Shown piece after piece: positions 18,690 to 28,184 of a stretch of 28,648 nt of DNA. Position numbers and translations under genes: made by a program. Every line of letters starts with the position of its first letter. Positions within the stretch are counted from its first letter, which is position 1. The stretch covers positions 31,509-60,156 of the forward strand of contig MU129052.1 in the NCBI GenBank assembly GCA_014904985.1, written 5' to 3'. Source of the stretch: Hydnum rufescens UP504. Its lineage: Eukaryota > Basidiomycota > Agaricomycetes > Cantharellales > Hydnaceae. Below the pieces are notes generated by a model that saw nothing but the letters and a program-made list of their open reading frames with translations, had not been told where the DNA came from and ran no database searches.

Positions 18690-19310
18690 GGAGCTCCTAT
18701 GGAATGGAAAGGAGCTGCTGGCACTAAATGTCAGTAGCTGCATGCTGATATAGCAGCTGATTATTGGTCATTATAGGAGCTGCTGGAAGCACAGCCACAT
18801 ATTGGCTCAGCAGAGCTTATGAGCTGCTCTTTGGATGTTATATCAGCTGCTATAGAAGCAATAGGAGCTGCTGGCTCTGAATCTCAGCAGCTGCATGCCA
18901 TATAGCAGCTGATTACTGTTCATTATAGGAGCTGCTCATTCTCAATATACCAGCAGCTGCTAGGAGCAAAGCCACATACCAGCTTTTCTGATGATATATC
19001 AGCTGCTATAGAAGTGATAGGAGCTGCTGGCTCTGCATCTCAGCAGCTGCATGCCATATGGCAGCTGATTACTGTTCATTATAAGAGCTGCTCATTCTCA
19101 ATATACCAGCAGCTGCTAGGAGCACAGCCACATACCAGCTTTTCTGATGATATATTAGCTACTTTGGGATGGATAGGAAGTACTGACTCTGTGTCTTAGT
19201 AGCTGCATGGGCACATAGCAGCTGATTATTATCCATTATAGGAGCTGCTAGCTCTGAGGGTAGCAGCTGCTGCTGTAAGCACAGCCACACAGCCACAGAT
19301 CAGGACCTAT
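18690..19310 (+). repeat. ~155-bp tandem repeat, four copies, AGCTGCT-rich
   Basis: Landmark ATTATA(G/A)GAGCTGCT occurs at about 18771, 18923, 19079 and 19236 (steps 152, 156, 157). Units contain AGCAGCTGATTA, CAGCAGCTGC, a GGAGCTGCTGGCTCT block and AGCACAGCCACAT. The second and third copies are nearly identical. CAGCTG palindromes recur throughout, and similar AGCTGC words are scattered back to 17970. No ORF is conserved across units. Confidence 0.85.
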
Positions 19311-19449
19311 GAAGAGCTCTTCTGATGATATAGCAGCTACTATCCAATGGATTGGAGCAGCTGGCTCTCAGTATGACAGGAGGTGCTAGAAGAAAGCACT
19401 GATAGCAGCTGAGCATTAGTGATTGCAGGAGCTGCTGGATATCAGTGCT

Positions 19450-19498
19450 GGACCTCTTAGGTCCCTTCCTGTGTAGTGAAAGCCAGCCTAAGAGGTCC
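19450..19498 (-). repeat. Palindromic module, copy B (inverted)
   Basis: Arms GGACCTCTTAGG (19450-19461) and CCTAAGAGGTCC (19487-19498) flank a 25-base centre that is the reverse complement of the centre of copy A with few changes. It forms the right end of the 17824-19500 element and abuts the 3' end of the pseudogene on its right. Confidence 0.8.
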
Positions 19499-20165
19499 AA
19501 ACTTGTTTCCCTGGGCTGGTTTTTGAGGCTTGAACTTTTTCTCTTCTACACTGGGCATGGGGGCTTCCACACTATGCCAGGTGAGACCTTCCAGTGGCTT
19601 CAAGTAAACAGCCAAAGGTGAGGCTACCCATGAAGTCATCTCTACCAGGCCTGTCACTATCTCTTGCACTTTAGAATTGGTCATATAGGCCACTGACTTG
19701 TCCCCTTCTGTGCTCTGGATCTGGTTGATGACCTTGATTCCTGTTTGCAACCTTCATAGGGCTAAGGTGGTGAGCTGGGTCACCTTTTCTTCTGAGGCAA
19801 CTCCAGCCTCCATGTGTATGGCCAGTACACCTCCTGGATCAAACTTGTAAGGGTCCTGGACAGGTAGGAGGTAGTGTCTAGTGATCTCCACAGCAGCATC
19901 CTGTACTACTTGGCCATATTGGAGTAATGTGAGTCAGGAATTCAACATGTTGGGCTTGTAAACTCTAGGGTGTCCAGTGCAGGAAGTCCATACAATGGTA
20001 CTGGTAAAAGCTTCAGATTCCATGTCTAACTTGTAAAGCAAGTGGTGTAGGAAGTTGTTAATGAGCCTGACATCCACTGAAGCATTGGGCCCCTGTTCCC
20101 ATTGTAGGAGTGCAACACTGATGAGTGTAAGCTAGTATGTCGTAGGGCTTCTTGGTTCACGTTGA
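19457..20165 (-). pseudogene. Unrecognised protein, two TGA stops in one frame
   Basis: A single minus frame reads coherently for over 200 codons: LISVALLQWEQGPNASVDV, RLINNFLHHLLYKLDMESEA, VQDAAVEITRHYLLPVQDP, EEKVTQLTTLAL, RLQTGIKVINQIQST, VQEIVTGLVEMTSWVASPL, EEKKFKPQKPAQ. It is broken only by TGA at 19936-19934 and 19756-19754, both consistent with CGA decay. The C-terminal end reads into palindromic module B and stops inside it, so insertion of that element may have truncated the gene. Composition is helical. I do not recognise the family; a gag-like or host structural protein are both possible. Confidence 0.45.
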
Positions 20166-21170
20166 TGGAACTGGCTATGGCTTCATGGACTTGTTGACAC
20201 ATGCCTTCAGTCAAAGAGGAAGCAGGGACAGCCAGACCTCATTGAGGCTCCTGAGGTGTGCCACATTGAGCAGGCATAGGTACTGTCACCTGGAGATAGT
20301 GTCAGCTACCCATGGAGCCCTTATGTAGTCTTTGGTCACCAGTAGATGGAGCATCTAGGCATAAGGATGTAACTTTACATGTAGGTTTCCAAGCCATCCT
20401 TGTGAGGCTGGAAGCAGTCAAGTAGGTACTCAGGGACAGTTTGGGTTCAGTAAGAGGCTTTTTCAAGTCATGGTGACCTGGCCCTAAGGGCCCTGAATGG
20501 CTCATATAGTCATAATTTTTGGGGGGAATATCCACCCCTCTTGAGGTATCCACCCAACTTGATATGGGGCTAGGGGCCCCATCTCCCAATGACCCAAGGG
20601 CATGTTTGGGGACAGGCGACATAAGCAAGAGCATCCATACAGGAGTTGTTCTTACACACTCCACCAGTGTTAATTCAGCCATATCTGAATTAGGGTTCAA
20701 CTTTCAGGGGTCTCCAGGTGGAGGCTTGGACCCAGCTGGGGACCAGTGGACTGGAGTAGTTGCAATGTCCCAATCCTAGACTGAGCTTCCAGGAAGACTA
20801 TTGAAGGATTCATTAGGGAGAAAGATGGCCTATTGTGCAGGGTGCTGTTCCAGCACCACACAAAGGCATGAGTTCTGAAGTGAAAAAAGATACATTCACA
20901 GGGCTTGCCAGGTATGCTAGCACTATTACATAAGCTGAGAATCTAGCTAAACCTGGGGCAGCACCAAACTCCCTGTGGGAGAAGCTTTCCACCAGTTATG
21001 TAAAGAAAGGTGAAAAAAAAGAAAGAAAGGAGTTCTAATGACAAAAGGATACAGGACTGGTGGAATGTGATATAATGACAGAAGGTCTTGTAGCCATGGG
21101 AATTCTGCACTACTAACACTGTCACCCCCAGCAGGTCCCCCTGAGATACCAAGGTCTCCACCTTCCCACC
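20166..21170. other. Possible upstream exons of the preceding pseudogene; otherwise nothing recognised
   Basis: A minus ORF at 20302-20700 (PVWMLLLMSPVPKHALGSLG) is proline/serine-rich and may be an N-terminal disordered region of the neighbouring broken gene, but no splice structure could be fixed. From 20850 to 21170 only simple A/G-rich sequence was seen. Confidence 0.25.
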
Positions 21171-21173
21171 CAT

Positions 21174-21407
21174 GTGTCAGCCATTGAATCTTCACCCCAG
21201 GAACTTTTCTGCATCATGGACCTTGGTTTCCATGGCATCTGCAAGGCCATTGCAAACCTTGAAACAATTTCCACTGCATTCTCCACATGGGGTAATCAGC
21301 TATTTGTCATGTACATTGAACCTGATCAAGGCAGGGCCCCTCATTGTTTTATTCAAAACAAAGTAGAGGTGGCCAAATTTTCTCTTGTTATGGTCAGATC
21401 AGGATAA
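21174..21407 (+). pseudogene. Unrecognised plus-strand exon-like ORF
   Basis: 77 codons read coherently (SAIESSPQELFCIMDLGFHG, ANLETISTAFSTWGNQLFVM, EVAKFSLVMVRSG) up to TAA, with the frame also open for a few codons upstream. The start shown is a GTG; a true start was not found. The family is unknown. It is isolated on the plus strand among minus-strand fragments. Confidence 0.3.
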
Positions 21408-22210
21408 TATTGACCAGGGAAAGAGGGCTGTGTCAATTGGATTAGTGTGTGAAGTCCCAATCTTGTGCAACCAGGTTATTTCACATGCTGATGTTGCCCA
21501 TCTGTCATAGAACCATGATCCAGTTGATTCAGCAGGGGCCTTTCCTCACCCATGGGCTGAGTTTTCCCAGGCTACATCACACTTCTGGGTGAGGCCTCAT
21601 CATTTCCACCTCACTTCCAGATTTCTGCACACCAAAGTCAAGATCTAGTGGCTGATAGGGTGAGCCATGCTCACCACCAGGTCAACATCACCCAGCACCC
21701 ACTCATGACTTGAGAAGACACCCCATTATTCCCCTTTGGCCCATCTGCATCCATACTCCAGCCCACTGTGCCTGAACAACCCCTGATATTTGTGGTGAGC
21801 CTCCAGAGTCAGATAGTGTGAAAACTTGGGCCTGTGCAGGCCACAGGAGGCTATGGGTGGTTGCCCCAGGATGCTCCACCCATTGCCCTTCCCTCTCATT
21901 TGGATCAAAAGAATTGTGATGCTTGGAAAAATGATGGAGACATGCCCACAAACATTGACACATGGATGGCCATGGTACCACCAGGGGTGGGTTACTGGGT
22001 GAGAACATGAGTGCACTTCAAGTGCTATGCAGAGATTATGCATATGCCTTAATATGCACCATGTCACATAGATTATGAAAAATGGCCACCTGATGTATAA
22101 TAAGGTATAATAAGATGCCCACCCTGTAGCAATCATGTTGAAAGGGTGCATATGGCCATTGAAGCATGAGTTTCCTGCTGAGTTGATAATTTTGCAATGG
22201 AGGCATGAAT
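21408..22210. other. No recognised gene
   Basis: The 225-codon minus ORF that crosses 21726-22403 includes the reverse of a tRNA-derived repeat and has no protein-like features. It is treated as chance opening in CpG-poor DNA. Confidence 0.4.
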
Positions 22211-22213
22211 CAA

Positions 22214-22300
22214 GAAGACTGTCATGGTCTAGTGGTTTAACCTCTTGGTGTCTTTGCTTCAAAGAGCTGAGGGGTTGAATCTCTTCAGGTGCTTTTTGGA
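22214..22300 (+). repeat. tRNA-derived (SINE-like) sequence
   Basis: CATGGTCTAGTGGTTTAACC (A box, close to the TGGTCTAGTGGTTA of eukaryotic tRNAs) is followed about 36 bases later by GGGGTTGAATCTC (B box). T-stem pairing GAGGG/CTCTT is possible with G-U pairs, and the flanking acceptor strands match only partly. Best read as the head of a SINE or a tRNA pseudogene. Just downstream, AGGGCTTGTGTGTACACATA (about 22367) and AGGGTGTTTGTATGTGCACA (about 22484) form a diverged direct repeat that may belong to its tail. Confidence 0.6.
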
Positions 22301-22843
22301 TTAGTTTGCCCCTGGGCAGTCTAACTGATTGTGCTGTGCATTCCTGCCAGGAGTCATTGGCTTCAGAGGGCTTGTGTGTACACATAATTGGTGGGTGGTC
22401 CACTGGTCAAAGTGGTCCATGGAAGGTAACTGCCCATTGTTCCAGCCCTTACCTATGATAACCAATTAACTATGACACCAGCTCAGGGTGTTTGTATGTG
22501 CACATAGTTTGAAGGCCATTTATAAGCTGTGGCACCCTCAAGTTTCCCTTTATTATTCCCATGGCTCTTCACTTTAACATATAATGTTTTGCCATGGGGA
22601 ATGGCACTTCCATTGCCATGTGTCCAATACCTTTATTCATCCAGCAGTGATGCCATGGCTGCCTGTGGTGACAATGCTGTGTATCTACACTTGGACTACA
22701 TTAGGCCATCCACCTCCCCTTTCCATTAAATTTCCCCAGGGTGGAGCTGTGGCAAACAACCCACATGACCCCCTCATTCCACCTTCCTCAACCATGCCAT
22801 GTTGGCAACACCATGGCACATCTTAGGGCACTTTCCAGCCTCC
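22301..22843. other. No recognised gene
   Basis: It contains the direct repeat noted beside the tRNA-like sequence. Otherwise only short shadow ORFs. Confidence 0.35.
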
Positions 22844-24732
22844 TTAAACTATCCAGCAAAGTGCCCTGATATTGAATGGCTCAGCCCCCCCAATTGGCAT
22901 CTTGAAGCTTTTTGGGGACATGGCCACATCCTTCTGTGCTTGGGTCTGCATCCTGCTTTTCTGGCAGATGCTGAGCCTGATTACTGGCTCCTTGTGCATG
23001 AATGTGCTCAGCCCAACCATTCCCCCATGCAAAAACCCCTTGCCCTTCCAAATATGTGCCATGTAAGCATAGTTCAGCATGATCATGCCCTGCCCAACAT
23101 CCAGTGCTGAAAAACAGAAATTATATGCCATCAGGCACCTATCCCCTTCTGAGAGCATCATGCCCATCATCCATTCTGGATTGGTGTAGGGCTTGATATG
23201 CTGTGCTGCAAGGAAGTTGTATCCTGCAGCACTGCTGGCTGTGAACCCCCATGCCCCAGATGGTGGGGCAGAGCCATGATAGGAAGATGCAGCATAATCT
23301 TCTTCAATTAGCTTGGGAAATATGCCCTCCATTAGGTGGTCAATTGTATTCTCATCCCAAGTTGAGATGCTTGCCCTAGAATCCTCAGAAACACTTGCTT
23401 GGAAGTTCCCAGGATATGGCCTGCATGCGAGTACCTGCATAAATGTCCACTCATGTGGCTGTGGGAAACACTTACCCTATGTGCCCTCACTGATCTGCAC
23501 ATGCCCCTATTGAAGAGCCCTTTCCACAGTGTCACCAGTCATCTCCATGAACAAAGGCTGCATGTTTCTAGGAGGAGACCAAAAGCTCCTTTTTAATTTT
23601 TGCCATGTCCCATGGGTTGTTCAACCCATGCACAAAAAAAATGCTCACCATAACAAAGCATTCCAGCTTGTGAAGATCACCCCATGGGATGAGTTTATCT
23701 CCTTGGATGTCAGAAATGCCCACCATTGCACCCCCAGACTTCTTGTACAGAGTTTGAAAATTCCAGCAGGCATGCCATCCACTGCCTGGAAAACAAGGAT
23801 GACTTGGGCCACATATGGCCTTCTCTGAGCACCCCAGGAGGGGTTCATTGGACTTGAGCCAGGCTTCAGATCATCCTAGAAAATTAGAGAGACATAGGTT
23901 GGATTTTAGTTAAAGAAGGACATTCTTCCAAACTTCCTTCCCCTGCCCCATTTGGAAATCTCCCATCTAGAGGTAAATAATACCATGTCAGCCCCAAACC
24001 TCACATTAATCCATGAAAAGGTTAAGGGTGAACAAACTGGGCATCATTATCACATATATTCCAGCCTGGGCATGTTTGGACAAGTTTTTCAGCGCACTCT
24101 GGGGGCAGATGAACAGGGTGGAAACTGACCCCTTCACACTATACACCACCCCCTTCATGTCCTTGAGTGAAGCCATCTGCTCCTTGTATAAGCCCTTGAT
24201 AATGGGCAGTGATACTTCTACCAGGAAGGCCCTGAGGTTCGGGATTCACCTCCTGCACAATGGGCCTAGGACACATGTAGAGGTAGGTTCAGAGTAAATT
24301 GATTGCCACCCCCTGCATGATTACAGCAGCTTCCCCCCCTTCTTAATTTCCATGCTGATGTGCTGATTGAACCTGTCACCTTAATTCACTCACACGGAGG
24401 TGAAAACCTTGGAAATGCTCACATTTAGGATCAGGTGCCCTGCCAGATAGTGCCCAATGGTTAGATCAGTTGATAGCAAATCTACCACTGCCCCATAATC
24501 TTCCATTGCCACACTTGACTGACTCCCATTGTGTGACCTTGCAATCAAATTTGCATACAGTTCAAATTGTTTTTTCAGGATTGCCACCAGAGCACTGAAA
24601 TGGCCCCTCCAATTACTGGCTGTTTCATCCACTATGAAGCCCTGCTTCCATGCCTCTTCTAGCTCTGCAAATATTCCCATCAGGGCATTTCTTGAACAAG
24701 AGGCCATACATACTATCCACCAGTTGGTGTAG
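22844..24732 (-). pseudogene. Multi-exon gene of unknown function, decayed
   Basis: At least four coherent minus-strand blocks follow one another. Block 1 (about 24732-24390): LMGIFAELEEAWKQGFIVDE, WRGHFSALVAILKKQFELY, DLLSTDLTIGHYLAGHLI. Block 2 (about 24255-24010, same frame): PNLRAFLVEVSLPIIKGLY, VYSVKGSVSTLFICPQSA. Block 3 (23875-23649): PYVAQVILVFQAVDGMPAG, ALLW, between acceptor TTTTCTAG and donor GTGAGC. Block 4 (23567-22844, after acceptor CTCCTCCTAG): MQPLFMEMTGDTVERALQ, ENTIDHLMEGIFPKLIEEDY, AAGYNFLAAQHIKPYTNPEW, ending PFNIRALCWIV. Interruptions include TAG after RALQ, a second TAG after SEGT, a TGA before IPNL, and a TGA at the block 3/4 junction. The coherent phrases, acceptable splice sites and frame agreement argue for a real former gene. 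I do not recognise any domain. Confidence 0.5.
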
Positions 24733-25819
24733 GATTATTTCATCCTCATTTCATCCTCACTTTTCACCACCCCTTCTTCATCAGTCTGATAGCTCCACAT
24801 CAGTCAATGAGCCAAATACCTGGATCCAGTTTTGTTGTTTGCAGCCACATGCCTCCTATGCTCAGCAAGCAAATCCTCAGTTAGCAATGCACCAACTGTG
24901 TATCTTCAGGATCCAAAAGTTCTGGATCACTGGTAGCCACTGAAGTGCTGATCCACCTCTCATCCCTGCAATCCACCCACATCTCATGTGCATGCCCCCA
25001 GTCCCCAGTCAATCCATTGGGCATTTCATGAGAGCTTTTGACCTGGGTTCTGAGAGGTCAAGCAGCATCCTCTGTGCTAGTTTGCTGTGCCACCAAGGTG
25101 TCAGCCCTGGGTTGAGGTGGTGGCTCCATGGCCAGTGGGACAGCCTCCAAATATTCACCTTGCCATGTTGAGTGCTGCAAAAGTAATTTACTCACAGTCT
25201 TTCAAATCAGCAGGAGGCTATACTGTGATGGGAATTCAGCACTCAAGATTATGTCCATACTGATGTTGATAGATGTCACCCTAAGTCATAAATGCTGGGA
25301 AGCTATGTGAGGTGGAGGCCTAAATCTCACCCACTTGGTTAAAAGATATATCAAGCTAGCCCCATTGTGTGGGGTATGACTACATGTGCATCAGATTCTT
25401 GGGTGGATGCTTGGCTCTGCAAGTCCATATTACACCCTAGCTCTTTCCCATGTGGTTGCCATGCAGGGTTTCACACATCAGGTGGGGCCTAAATGCTGAA
25501 TAATATGTTGGTAAAAAAAAAAGAGGCAGTGCCAAGATGGCAGTGGCAGCACCTATTTTAGCAGCTGTGCAGGTTTTAATGAGAAACTCAGCTAATATTA
25601 CCACACACCTGCCATAGCAGGTGCATGGTTGCATTTTACTTGCCTCAGCCCTTGGCATCAGGCACATCTGAAGATGTTAACTCAACACCTGCAATTTCTG
25701 GCATCAAAAGAGGATAAAAAGTACCTAAACATGTAATAAATGACTAATAACTATTCTTAGTGAGTTGTATTGTGCCAAGGCACTATATGTGCACCAGCAG
25801 CCAGGCAGATAGATTAGAC
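24733..25819. other. No recognised gene
   Basis: About 1.1 kb with only short ORFs. It may include an upstream exon of the preceding pseudogene (a donor-like GTATTTGG near 24820 on minus). A ten-base A run lies at 25514-25523. Confidence 0.35.
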
Positions 25820-25864
25820 ACCCTTTGGGTCAGCTTTTACTGCACAGGAGAGGACCCAAAGGGT
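25820..25864 (+). repeat. Palindromic module, copy C
   Basis: Arms ACCCTTTGGGTC (25820-25831) and GACCCAAAGGGT (25853-25864) are perfectly complementary around AGCTTTTACTGCACAGGAGAG. The centre matches that of copies A and B (GCTTTxACTxCACAGGA), but the arms differ at three positions, each change matched on the opposite arm. It stands directly upstream of the 21-bp minisatellite. Confidence 0.7.
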
Positions 25865-25899
25865 CCCTTGAACTATCACAGACCTATGGGTTGCAACAA

Positions 25900-26712
25900 A
25901 TATTGACCCATGAGGGGACAGTGCTAAACCATGGTTTGGGCATGGTCAGAGCAGGGTATTGACAATAAAACTCATGGGTTGAGGCATCCCACTCATGGGT
26001 GGGACCTGCTGACCCATGAGTTAGAGCATTAGACCCATGGGTTTGACCCCTAGACCCATGAGTTAGAACATTAGACCCATAGGTTTGACCCCTAGACCCA
26101 TGAGTTAGAACATTAGACCCATAGGTTTGACCCCTAGACCCATGAGTTAGAACATTAGACCCATGGGTTTGAGCCCTAGACCCATGAGTTTGACCTCCAG
26201 ACCTATGAGTTTGACCCCAGACCCATGGGTTTGAGCCCTGGACTCATGAGTTAGACCTTCAGACTCATGAGGTGGAGCCTCAGACCCATGAGTTAGACCC
26301 TGAGACCCATGAGGTGGACCCTGAGACCCATGAGGTGGACCATCAGACCCATGGGTGGACCCTGAGACCCATGAGGTGGACCATCAGACCCATGGGGTGG
26401 ACCCTGAGACCCATGAGGTGGACCATCAGACCCATGGGGTGGACCATCAGACCCATGGGATGGACCATCAGACTCATGGGGTGGACCATCAGACTCATGA
26501 GTTTGCCCCCAGACCCATGGGTTTGACCCCTGGACTCATGAGTTGGACCATCAGACTCATGAGTTGGGCACCAGACCCATGGGCCTAACCCCTAGACCCA
26601 TGGGTTTGACCCCTAGAGCATGGTTTGACCCTAGACCCATGGGTTTGACCCCTAGACCCATGGGCCTGACCCCTAGACCCATGGGTCTGACCCCTGGACC
26701 CATGAGTTGGGC
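25900..26712 (+). repeat. 21-bp minisatellite on an ACCCATGGGT core
   Basis: Units of about 21 bp built on (A)GACCCATG(G/A)GGT followed by TTGACCCCTA, TAGAACATT, GGACCATC or GGACCCTGA run from roughly 25,960 to 26,712, with irregular copies from 25,900. Two unit types alternate in 26030-26170 (a 42-bp higher-order unit) and in 26272-26420 (GGACCCTGA / GGACCATCA). The core ACCCATGGGT is a perfect 10-bp palindrome. A period of 21 keeps frames open (Q-T-H-G-V-D type repeats), so the ORFs here are by-products. Confidence 0.9.
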
Positions 26713-26739
26713 CATGAACAACCCTGAATATTGCTACTA

Positions 26740-26935
26740 TATTGGGAAGACACCATATATGGCAGGATTACTTGAAGATCATTATGTAATTGATTATGTA
26801 ATAGCTCCATATATAGTAATATTATGTAATTAATTATGTATTGTATTACATAATGCTTATGTAATGTTCCTATATATAGTAATAGTTTATGTAATTATAT
26901 TACATAATATTGCCATATATGGCATACAGCAGTGG
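26740..26935. repeat. AT-rich island of palindromes with two perfect CArG boxes
   Basis: Two perfect CCATATATGG palindromes lie at 26753-26762 and 26913-26922, near the two ends. Between them are about eight TTATGTAA/TTACATAA words, including a tight cluster at 26781-26800 and 26821-26865, and two ATATATAGTAAT(A) direct repeats. CC(A/T)6GG is the MADS-box (Mcm1/SRF) recognition pattern. The region could be a MITE-like palindrome, a regulatory island or an origin-like AT-rich patch; no target duplication was identified. Confidence 0.6.
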
Positions 26936-27470
26936 TTTGAGACAAAAATGTTCATAGCACATGAAGGAGTCGATTGGATTTTGTTCAAATTACATTCAGT
27001 GGAAAGGGGGGATCAAAATGGATTGAATGGTGGTACAAACATCATGATTGATGGCAGGGGGTAGGCAGGGACATTGAAAACAGGAAATCTGAGGCAGCTC
27101 CACACTGGAGCCACCAAAATAATCATCCTCAGAGATGAGGATAGAGCACCATGGGATGCATCCATTGGTCCAAGAAAGAAGGAAATTGATGGAGAAATGG
27201 GGGAGATATGGATGCCAGCTCATCAGGGAGAAAAATGCCCATAAAACATGAACCACTGGTCCAATTTTATTACAACCAGGACCATTGGAAAGAGGGAATC
27301 AAGGGCTTCATTTAACTGGAGATTGAAAAAAAAAAGTCAAGGGTTCCCTGCAATGTGAGATAGAAGCCCACAGCCACACAGCAACAGGGGCTGGATTGAT
27401 CACTTGCCAGGTCACCTGTATCAGGACTTTACTGAGATTCACAAAACTCAAATGAAATGGAAAATTTCTA
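26936..27470. other. No recognised gene
   Basis: Short shadow ORFs only. The sequence is purine-rich on plus at 27050-27310 with a nine-base A run near 27327. Confidence 0.4.
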
Positions 27471-27870
27471 GAAATGTTCCAGTCTGGTAGGCATGGAATA
27501 GGAGATGTAATCTCCCAAAGATCTCACCCTCAGCTAGCTGATTTGAGCCTGCAGTGAAGCAAACAAACTTACCCTAATAAGGAAGGAACTCTAAAATCTC
27601 CAGAAATGCTCCAGTATGGTACGAATATGATAGGAATATCATTCTCCAAATATCTCATTCCAAAGTGTTGATTTGAGGTTATGGTAAGGAAATACACTTA
27701 TCCTTATAAGGAACCCATGGAAATCCTGAAAGAATTTCTGGAAATGTTTTGATGGGGTGGGCATATGTTAGGGGAGATCATCCCCCACATATCTTCCTCC
27801 AAGATCCCAATTTGAACCTATGGTGAAGGAAATAAACTTATCCTAATAAGGAAATTTCTGTATTTAGAGC
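27471..27870 (+). repeat. Tandem repeat, ~132-138-bp period, three copies
   Basis: Units start GAAATG(T/C)T.C.AG-like at 27471, 27603 and 27741. Each contains GG(C/T)AT or an equivalent word, a CTCC.A.ATCTC block, GATTTGAG or ATTTGAACCT, GGTGAAG/GGTAAGGAAA.A.ACTTA and ends C(T/C)(A/T)ATAAGGAA. The end of the second unit is the perfect palindrome TCCTTATAAGGA (27701-27712); the others have near-palindromic versions. No ORF is conserved. Confidence 0.85.
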
Positions 27871-28184
27871 CTCCCTGGTGATCCAAGTTGGGTCTAATGT
27901 TACTACACAGATATGTGAGCAGTGTTGGCCCCAATGCATGCTTGGAGGGGTCCCAAATGTAGAAGTACAAGCATATCTGGGTCAAAGAAATGCTTTTTAG
28001 GCTATTTCAGCTCTAAGTCTTACCAGGCAGCCACACTAGTAAAGCCAGGCGACCTAGACATGTAATTAGGTAACCTGGTAAGGCTAGCCTTGGGACTTAA
28101 GAATCCTTTTGATCCATAAATGGTAGTCAATATTGAAGGGAAACATTAAGGGCCATAGCAACACCATTAGGAGATGCTGTGCTC

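Larger units (their letters stand above)
17824..19500. mobile_element. Non-autonomous element bounded by inverted ~50-bp palindromic ends
   Basis: The left end (from 17824, TTGGACCTCTTAGG) and the right end (reverse complement from 19500) match over about 50 bases: TTGGACCTCTTAGG, then GG(C/T)TT(T/C), then ACTACACAGGAAGGG, then ACCTAAGAGGTC. The trinucleotide ACT flanks both sides (17821-17823 and 19501-19503), a possible 3-bp target duplication, though three bases can match by chance. The interior has no transposase-like ORF. It holds a telomere-like array, a tRNA-like segment and a four-copy ~155-bp array. It could be a MITE-like or foldback element that gathered repeats, or two independent inverted insertions around a repeat block. 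Confidence 0.5.

Noticed and set aside
21726..22403. 225-codon minus ORF
   Set aside because: It reads through a tRNA-derived repeat in antisense and has no domain-like features; stop codons are thinned by base composition.
26272..26833. ORFs with Q-T-H-G-V-D repeats
   Set aside because: By-product of the 21-bp minisatellite; several frames are open and there is no start or context.
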